Origin: Glandiceps talaboti
Taxonomy: Eukaryota > Hemichordata > Enteropneusta > Spengelidae
Direction: 5' to 3'
NCBI RefSeq assembly: GCF_964340395.1
Contig: NC_135556.1
Location: 9,620,501-9,684,500, forward strand
DNA length: 64,000 bases
How positions within the stretch are numbered: the first letter of the stretch is position 1; the number at the start of each line of letters is the position of its first letter. The position numbers were made by a program, and so were the translations under genes. The notes below the pieces were generated by a model. That model was not told the origin of the DNA. It saw only the letters and a program-made list of their open reading frames with translations, and did not search any database. Below are positions 55,631 to 64,000 of this stretch, piece by piece.

Positions 55631-55718
55631 GTTTACGCTGACCAAGTTTTCCTATGTGCAACCTCTGGGCAGAGACAGACCTCCCCACGCTGCAGCTTAC
55701 TACCTCTATGGATCAAAG
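55631..55718 (+). CDS. CYFIP: CYFIP coding exon 19 (residues 861-890)
   Basis: Phase 2 to 0. Less conserved than its neighbours: RFTLTKFSYVQ then YLYGSK. Splice phase and the YL.GSK end fix the identity. GACACAG acceptor, GTTAGT donor. Confidence 0.92.
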
Positions 55719-56695
55719 GTTAGTAGACACATCACCTAAATAGAGTACTACTGTAGAAACCAAGCTTTCAGCTTACTGGTTTATGCAAATTAAAATGTTG
55801 TTCAATGTGATAGATTACACATTGAAAGTAAGTAAGTGTCTTTGTTGTACAGGTGTACATGTAATCACCCTGTAATCAAGATAGTGTACACACGTGGTGT
55901 CTCAAAAGATGTACACTGTGAGATCATGGAAGTCATATAGCATTGGCACCCTACATTGAGTACAATTAAATTAACATCCATTCAGCAGCTTTTATCAATG
56001 TGTCGATGGTTTTAATTTTGTGTCTCTCTTAGCTGCAAACTTGGTTTCCACAGTCATATATTCAATACAGTGAACCCTCTATAAGTCACGGGTCATGGGG
56101 TCAGTCGGAACAACCACAACTTATCAAGGGTTGTGACTTGTGAGTCAGCAAAGCGCGTATTATATTATATAATATTATATATAACAATCAGACAATGAAA
56201 ATGAAACACAACAAATCCACATCTTTGTAATAAAAGTTTGCATTGTTCTGAAAAAATAGCAGGTAAAGTATAGTTTCAAACCACCAATGGTGGTCTGAGG
56301 TTTAGTCAATTGTAGTAGCCTTGGGGCTTGATGGATTTCAAAAATGAACCATTTCAACTTTTCACCCACCCATGAACTCTCCCATTCTACAATCATACTA
56401 CCCCCGGTACATTGATTTTGCTGATTTCCCAAGCTGTTCTCTCTGCCAAGCCTTATCGGTCATCTTAAATTTGATACATACTATGGAGACAATAGATAGT
56501 TAGAATTCAATTAGACATCAGAGTTGCCACTGTTATTCTTCAGCTCTGTAGCATTTTATTGAGTGTACCCATGTTAGCCGATAACACAAGAAATTATGTC
56601 ATGTGAAGACATGATGGTGAATACTTTCTGTTGTGTGAAGACTCAAGTTCCTGTTTACTGCAACTTGAATCCTTCCACCTGGCTGATTAAATAAT

Positions 56696-56772
56696 TGTTG
56701 ACCTTAGTCAACCTTATGTGACCTTAGGCGACCTCGTGTGACCTTAGGCAAACTTAGTCCACCTCGTGTGAA
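56696..56772. repeat. Short minisatellite of ACCTTAG/ACCTCGTGTG units
   Basis: About eight degenerate ~10-bp steps, roughly GACCTTAGGC alternating with GACCTCGTGT. Intron after coding exon 19. Confidence 0.7.
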
Positions 56773-57179
56773 AGTATGTGCAGCAACACCAAGCTACTAA
56801 TGTCAGAGCATTACAGTGACAGTGTATTATCAATCAAAGCACCACCGCAGAGAAAACTGTTAAAATTTAAATTGGATTATCTTTGATCAAAGTCATCTGT
56901 CGAACTATAACACCCAATTCACCAACTTGAAGACTATTGACAAGTACAGATGTCCCCAGTTAGTCACACCTTTCTCACTGTCTGTGTAACATTGGTATTC
57001 TTTACTAGCTGTTATAATGCAGCAAGTGAAACAGTGGCCTAAATGAAGAGTTCATGGGTAGAGAAGAGTTTTGGGGTGATCTTATCTTATTTTTTTTGCC
57101 AACAATTAAAGAACAATAGAGAAAATTTGAGCCAAAGTGACACCTATAACTTGATGGAAATCATGAGTTAGTGAGCTGC

Positions 57180-58850
57180 GAGTTACCGAAGGTCCACAGT
57201 ATTATAACATGCTTTGCTGCCTCGGTGATAGATGATCACAAAATGGGAAGTGTTTCAATGGAAACTTGTTGAAACATCAAGCCATCTTGATTACAAACAT
57301 TACAAGCAAAGTTGAAAGACTCTTTGCAGATTTATGAAACAAAGAAACATAACCTGCCTATATTGAATAGGGTTAGTTGTAAAGAAAGGGGTGAATTGGG
57401 TCACTGGTTGAAATAGTTTAAGTTTGTCGTGATTGTAAACATTACAAGAAAAAGCTGAAAGATTGCTTTTGGATTGATCAAATGAAGACACATTGTACCA
57501 AGGTTTATGCAGTAGGAATGTTGCAAAACTCTTTGCTGCCTATGGGATACATGTAGTTGTGAAAGAAGAGGGCAATTAGAAGCATTTGGTCGCTGTTGAA
57601 AGAATTCAAGTTGTAGCAATCATATATGTCACTGGTAATTGAGTTTTGGTTGACTAAGATAGGCACTAACAAACTATAGTTGACACAATGTTGATACAAC
57701 GTTGATACAACAGTGTTAAGCTATTGAATGGATGTTGGTTTAATTATAGTCTCAATAGGGCAGCTCCGTGTATTAAAACTAGTTCCATAAACTTGCAGTG
57801 CACTGTTTTGGGACTTCCAATGTTTATACAGGGTGATTGTATTTGTACAACCAACGGATGCCATCATGATACAACAGAGGAAGCCAATTGTGTAATCTAC
57901 CAAGTCCAACAACAATACAAGTAGTTTTAGTTTGTGTCTATCTGAGAAACAAAGTTAAAAGACTGCTGCCTGTGAAATACATGTAGCTGTGTAGAAGAAG
58001 GAAATTAAACATTTTGGTTAAAAGCCAAGTTGAAGTATTGGGTGCAAAGTCATATAAAGATACAAGCTATTTATTTGGAACATTTACACGTTTCACTGCC
58101 TATATCATTGCAGGGCATAAAGGAACAAGTGAGCATTAGGTGACTAAGTGAAACAGTTAAGAATTTTCATGAAAATAAACAGTACAGTTACACTTGAAAC
58201 ACTTTGTAGATTTATAAAATAAAGACACTTATTGTACCAAGGTGTGTGCAATAGGGATGTGACCAGTACTTTCACTGTTTTATGGGATTGCAAGGCATAA
58301 AAGATCAGGTGAGTATTTGGGGTGGGTGGTTGAAACAGTTTAGGTTGCCAGGATTACAAACAGTACAGCTACACTTGATTGATTGCAGATATGAAATATA
58401 AAGACTCATAACTAACTTAAGTTTATTCAGCAGGGATTTTACTAAAAGCTTTATTGCCTAGAGAGTAACTGTAAAAGAAGAGGGCGATTAGGTTTTGGTG
58501 ACTGGTTGAAATAATTTTTAAGTTGTCATTATTATAAACATTACAAGTAAAGTTGAAAGATTCTTTGCAGATGTCATAACGTAAAGACAAATAGCATACC
58601 AGGCTACTTTCAAATTGGGACGTTACAAAAACTTCTGCGGCCCAGGGAAGTGCTGGGTACAAAAGAGCCATTGAGTTTTGTGGTCAATGGCTGCAATAAT
58701 TAAGTTGTCATAATCAAACATTACCACAAGTGTTGACAAGTTGTTTGTAGACACAAGTAAAATAGATAACATGTTGTTCAGTTGCTGTGCTCTGTTTAAG
58801 AAGTATTCAAAGCCCATCACTTAAAGTTTATGTGACAAAGTACGCTAACA
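57180..58850. repeat. Diverged ~180-bp tandem array
   Basis: A recurring block (TTGAAAGAYT.TTTGCAGAT near a TACAAACA.TACA element, then TTYAYTGCCTA, GGGYGATTAGG, GGTTGAAATA) appears near 57,313, 57,459, 57,954, 58,195, 58,374, 58,554 and 58,731. The later spacings are close to 180 bp. Units are strongly diverged. Several minus-strand frames between 57.3 and 58.8 kb look alike only because they read this repeat. Confidence 0.72.
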
Positions 58851-59027
58851 TTGTCAGGATATGGCTCATTTAGTATTAGCGGGTGCTAGGGTGACTTATT
58901 TGATATGCTGTCATGGTCTTTGTTGGCATCAGCTACTGTTAGGTTGTGTCATTTTGTAACTGTAGATCATGGTAATTGATGTGTTCAGCTATCAACAGCT
59001 CAGATTCAATTCAGTTTTTTGATTAAA

Positions 59028-59428
59028 GTAATTCCTAGTCTAGAGGTTATCTGTGGCTTCAAATCTCTTCTCACGTCTAGCGCAATCAGGAGCTAAGATG
59101 AAATTTCAAATATTCAACAAAGTCACCCACAGTCATTAACATCATGTCTTTAATTGTTAATAATCAATCGCAGAATTTTGCCCAAAAATAAGTTGGTGTT
59201 TATTGTGGGCAGCTTATATATAATGTCCAAATATGGTATGTAATGTCCAAATATGGTAAATTTGTCAGATCAGGATACTACTTATAGTTAATGTTTACTA
59301 ACAGTTAGGTGATTTTACTCATTTTTATGACCAACTCTTTTTAGTTCATGATTTCTTATTGAGCTAGATGGGCTGAAGAGAGATCTTGAGATTTGAAGTC
59401 ACAGATAGCCTATAGACTAGGTAATTCC
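59028..59428. mobile_element. Inverted-repeat element, ~400 bp
   Basis: Left arm AATTCCTAGTCTAGAGG...ATCTGTGGCTTCAAATCTC, right arm GAGATTTGAAGTCACAGAT...TAGACTAGGTAATTCC; imperfect arms of about 55 bp around a non-coding interior. It ends about 250 bases before exon 20. Confidence 0.7.
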
Positions 59429-59669
59429 AGGCCTGCTTGGGTTCAAAAGTAGCTGGAAATTCAAGTTTTATTTTTGAACTTAAATTACTAACGTTTGGAA
59501 AGTTTTTCACACAAATCTAAGTTTATCAATTATTGCAAAATTATAAAATAACAAGTCTTGTTTTTATGCAATTCTTAAAAATCTGATATAATCTTGATCT
59601 GTATTTGACGTATTTTGAAATATTTTAAAACCCGAATGAGCTATATTGTTTTGTTTTTCTCCATAATAA

Positions 59670-59933
<264 letters not shown>

Positions 59934-59960
59934 TAACATTATTCATTTACAATCAAAGCA

Positions 59961-59996
<36 letters not shown>

Positions 59997-60284
59997 GCTT
60001 GATTGATAACTATTTACTGCTGAGTACAGCAGGGTTGTCATTGAGGAGAGACTTACTAGCTCAATTACTGTGTAGTAAACAAAACTCAGTGAACACTAAC
60101 ATGAAACGAGTAGTACTTGTTGTTCAGTCCTATCAGGCTTCTAAACCATTGACTCCAACATATCCTACAGACTAGTTACAAATACTGATCACAACCCTGC
60201 TGTACTGTTAACTAGAAAGTAAAATAACAACCTCAAATTTCTAAGTATTAAGCTTTGATCATAAAGTATATAATGTTAGTGTAT

Positions 60285-60668
60285 ACAACCATGGACAGGC
60301 AAACATTTACAAGCAAAACTCCATACGAACAGGAAAAGTAAATACATGAATTGCATTAATAACTCTTAGAACAGCATGTTGGAAAGACAGAGACTTGTGT
60401 TACATTTCCCGGTCCCATAAGAACATTTTTAAGGCCTCTTTACATATACTCACGTTCACAAACAAGTTTCAAGTTCTTCTGGAATTTCATGTACATGTAA
60501 AGAGGACATAAAACTGTTCTTATTGTTACATCAATCTATGAAATGTGGTACAAGTCTCTGCTGTTCCAACATGATTTGCCAAGTGTTATAATAAATCCAG
60601 TTCATTTATCTACTTTCTGTGTTTGTAACATGTTCTGTTTTGTAAATGCTTGCTAGTCACTAGTTGTA
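60285..60668. mobile_element. MITE with long inverted arms, copy 2 (diverged)
   Basis: Same order of blocks as 46,820-47,190: GGAAAAGTAAAT, AACAGCATGTTG, AGACTTGTGT, TAAGAACATTTTTAAGGCCTC, then the complements AAGAGGACATAAAACTGTTC, CAAGTCTCTG, CAAGTGTTAT and TTTACTTTC-like. The outer ends are eroded. Confidence 0.7.
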
Positions 60669-61559
60669 CAGTCTTCTGGTGAAGGCTTCCTTTTTTTTTT
60701 CTTTGCACTGTAGGTGGTGTCGTGATTTATAGTAGAAATTTATGTGACAAGTGCAAGGATTAAGTTAAACCACATGCATTCATATCCCACTGTGTGTGTT
60801 TACAGCCCCCCAATCAAGTAATCCATTATCTAGAATAGAAACATACTTCATCAGTAGTTACATGAAGACATTCCATCGTGGTGTATGGTAGTTTGTGTAT
60901 ATATTAAGTAACATCAACACTGATTGGTGTGGATTGGTGCTGGGGTGAAGGACACCATGGGAAAGGAATAACTTGGTTTAATCTCAGAGATTTGGATAAA
61001 CAACCTGTAGTCATTTAGCTCACTGAATTGTATGAACTTGGAATGAGATCAACAAGTTGGTTTTCCTTTGAGTGGTAGTCAAAGATTTTAATTGCTTTTA
61101 AAGTGACATGGCTACATCTAAAATTGATTATATTTTGAGTGGGAGTCAAAGATTTTCATTGCTTTTAAAGTGACATGGCTACATCTGAACACTTTTTCTG
61201 TGTTACATTTGTTTCACATAAAATGATAAAGACACATGTTATTATCACTGGATCTGTAGTCTTAGCAGTTAGGCAAACTTATAGTAAATGATTTGACACT
61301 AGTTTTAGTTTTTTTGGTATTACCCAAAAGCTGTTGCTGACAGTACAATCATAGATGAAATGTACATTGCATAAACCTGTCAATGATATACATGTATATG
61401 TATGATGTGTTTTACTCACTTCATCCATAGACAGTGGAGAAGCCCACTGGCTATGCTTCAAGGCATAGGTCTATATCAGTTAGTATGATACTATAATATA
61501 GATATGAGTTTTATGTAAATGTCACAGTATGTAACAGTCAGATAATAACAGTGTCTCAA

Positions 61560-61885
61560 GTTAAAGGCACAGTTCAGATTAGGATTAACATTTAAATGTC
61601 AAAAACAGTTGTCTGGCAGAGCTCTAAAAAAAAAATTTGATCCAGAACAAAAGAACAATCCTAATGGCTCATCTGATAAGCTAGCACTCAAATGACGACC
61701 TGGGATTGAATCCAGGCATTTAAAGGCCCAGTTTAGATTATGTTTAAACATTAGGTGTGAAAAACAGTCATAGAAAAAAAGTTGGCCCAGAACAAAAGGA
61801 TGAACCTTTCTATTCTTCATGGTGCCACTGATAACACACTAATAAGTCAGAACCTGGGATTGAAACCCACGCCTTTAAAAAGGAA
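61560..61885 (-). repeat. Two dispersed-repeat copies in tandem (AATCCCAGG family)
   Basis: Two consecutive minus-strand copies. Each reads, on plus, a CAGTTGTCTGGCAGAGCT-like or CAGTCATAG start, GGCCCAGAACAAAAG, TGATAA, CCTGGGATTGAA and a TTTAAAGG end. Confidence 0.6.
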
Positions 61886-62718
61886 TGTCTCTGTTGTATA
61901 CCAGTAGGTAAAATCGACTGTATACAGTCCAGTGACAAATACATCTCACTTTGAGCTGTATAGATTCTGACATACACGTATAACGTTAATGGCTCCAAAC
62001 ATGTGTGGTGAACTTAAGTGTCGTAGGGTCAAGAATGCAAAAAGCTAAACCAATTATTGCTTATCAAATTCAAAGAGAAACTTTATATTCCATAGTGGTG
62101 TGAAAGTATGCCCTTCAGGTTTTAGAATAATGTGATCAACAAAAGTCTCTCTTTGACTTTATTTATCTTCCCAGCCCCTAAAAGTCAAGGACAATCTTGC
62201 TACATGTATCTTTAATGGAAATATATAGAAAAACATGTAATTTCTCATGGTCACCACGTTAACATGTGCTATGGTTTGTATATTTCTAAATGGTAAACAA
62301 AAGTGACCATGTACAGCCATTCTATGGGGTAAGGTTACTTTCAAACAGTGTTGTACAAACTATATAAATTACACTTATTTATTAGTGTATAAGAAAACCT
62401 ATGTTTTGTCACCTCACAAGCAGATGGACATAAACGTATGTTAACAAAAACTTTTTTTTTGTAAAAAACAGAACAAAAATTGACAATAACTAACATAGAA
62501 AGATACCCCCCCCCCCCCCCCCTATTATTCTGAGACTGTCATGAAGTTATTACAATTCCAGAAAAAACAACGCATTGCATCATGGACTTTGTATTCAAAA
62601 AATCAAAATAACAAGTCTGTCCTTTCATTATTTCACATCCCATAAATTTTCCAAGATTGCCAAAAAATACCAAATTGAAACGCTATTTCATCTCTTGTTC
62701 TCATACTAGTCCAACATT

Positions 62719-62863
62719 ACATCATGGGACTTAGCAGACATACATATGTATTAGATGCACACTGAATATTCATGACTCCTAAGTGCTCATTATCTTTCAA
62801 TAAATAGTCATGAATATTCAGTGTGCATCTAATACATGTGTATGCCTGTGAAGTCCCATGAGG
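62719..62863. mobile_element. Hairpin MITE, ~145 bp
   Basis: Arms of about 60 bp (CATCATGGGACTT, TATTAGATGCACACTGAAT, ATTCATGACT and their complements) around a loop of about 20 bases. A related CATCATGGACTTTGTATTC lies just upstream near 62,577. Confidence 0.8.
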
Positions 62864-64000
62864 CAATGGGGGGGGGGGGGGGTTATTGTGAGATTTCAAT
62901 TTAGACAGGTATTTCTTGGAAATTTATTTGATGTAATAAGGACTGAAGAACCAAGAGTTTATAAAAATACATCTATTTCCTGGAGTGGCATTCCACTGAG
63001 TGCGTCCTGATCAATATTATGAGAGGTAACCTTGTGTTTGTAGAGAAACGGAACACAGACTAGAAATCGCTGGTTACCATATTAAGATGTAGTGAACTTT
63101 GACCTCTCTACCTGTACACAACACATGAAGTGTGTAATTTACATTGATTCTGTAAATTGAAACATACAGGTATTCTGATAATGGCAAAATCACTAGTTTT
63201 TGGGGGTGTGTCTGAAATAATGACTTCAATGTGATTACTATAAGCTGAGAAGGTGACAGCGATCAGAGTCAGTCAGTCAGTCAGTCAGTCAGCCAGTGCT
63301 GTAAACAGGCTAACAAAATCTGAGCATCGTAGTTAAAATTGAGCCCTGGATTGTATATAATATATTAGGAGATTTAATGACCATTGTGATGTTTCGTGAC
63401 TTACGGATACTACTCAAAGCCAGCAGTGAACTAAACACTTGATAAACAAACCATACTTCATGATTGCGTGCCAAAGACAAAGAGATTCTGTGTGTACTGT
63501 GTATAGTCAACTTAATCATTAAAAAGTTATAATTTGTGAGGCACACAGAGACAATGAAAAACTAATCAAAGACAAAACACACATCATCTGTTATCATTTA
63601 AGACTATTATTTTATTTATACAAAATGGTGAAAGTTTTTCCGTTGAAGGACGTCGGATGTGTAAATTATTGTCCCTAATTTCATGGGAAATGAATGCAGT
63701 CATTGAAAGGGAACAAGATGTGGTTTTGTACTACATTATAAATTAGTGGTTTACGTGTCTTCTGGGTTATCGCAATCGCATCCTTGCGGGTAACTCTGGC
63801 ACACATTGACCAACAATGCTTAATAACCAGGCAATTGTTTCAACATTTCAATCTAAATACTAGCTTTGTGGTACATGGTTTTAATATTCGATTAATAATA
63901 CCCAGTCACTGGTCAAATTCTCAAAAGGTCCAGGATCTATACAATGCAAAAGTGTTCCATATGTGTATTAGAAGATATGATAAATCATGTGACCCCCATC

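Overview
The window reads as nuclear DNA of an invertebrate animal. Genes are split by GT-AG introns, AT-rich non-coding DNA dominates, microsatellites are long, and small inverted-repeat transposons are numerous. A Link (hyaluronan-binding) module gene, a single deeply conserved CYFIP gene, Penelope-like retroelement remains and the very frequent palindrome TACATGTA together suggest a marine invertebrate deuterostome. A lancelet or hemichordate is my best guess, but this is inference and not proven by the sequence.

Layout. (1) 1-9.8 kb: no gene recognised; it holds a truncated hammerhead-repeat end at position 1, microsatellites and a perfect 246-bp tandem duplication near 7.0-7.5 kb. (2) 9.8-15.9 kb, minus strand: a four-exon gene assembled here. 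It encodes a short basic N-terminus, one membrane anchor, two tandem-duplicated Thr/Ser-rich exons and a C-terminal Link module (469 codons, all phases agree). Its last two introns are packed with (TA)n, perfect palindromes and self-cleaving hammerhead ribozyme motifs in both orientations. A 2.07-kb tandem duplication created the second Thr-rich exon together with a second set of ribozymes. (3) 16.7-17.3 kb: a broken LINE reverse-transcriptase fragment. (4) 17.6 kb to the end, plus strand: CYFIP (cytoplasmic FMR1-interacting protein, the Sra-1 subunit of the WAVE actin-regulatory complex). A probable non-coding first exon with an ETS/YY1-type promoter lies near 17.6 kb. Twenty coding exons from 26,264 to 59,819 encode residues 1-938. 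About a quarter of the protein lies beyond the right edge.

CYFIP introns carry a 5'-truncated Penelope-like element with GIY-YIG endonuclease and 139-bp inverted terminal repeats (intron after coding exon 2). They also carry a hAT-type MITE with a perfect 8-bp target duplication, several families of long-inverted-repeat MITEs, diverged tandem arrays with ~150-bp and ~180-bp periods, LINE 3' tails and a CpG-rich island at 37.1-37.8 kb.

The two genes are divergently arranged. Candidate promoter motifs sit at 15.8-15.9 kb for the Link gene and 17.6 kb for CYFIP. The most unusual signal is the set of hammerhead ribozymes lying in sense inside two introns of the Link gene, each paired with an antisense copy in a near-perfect palindrome.
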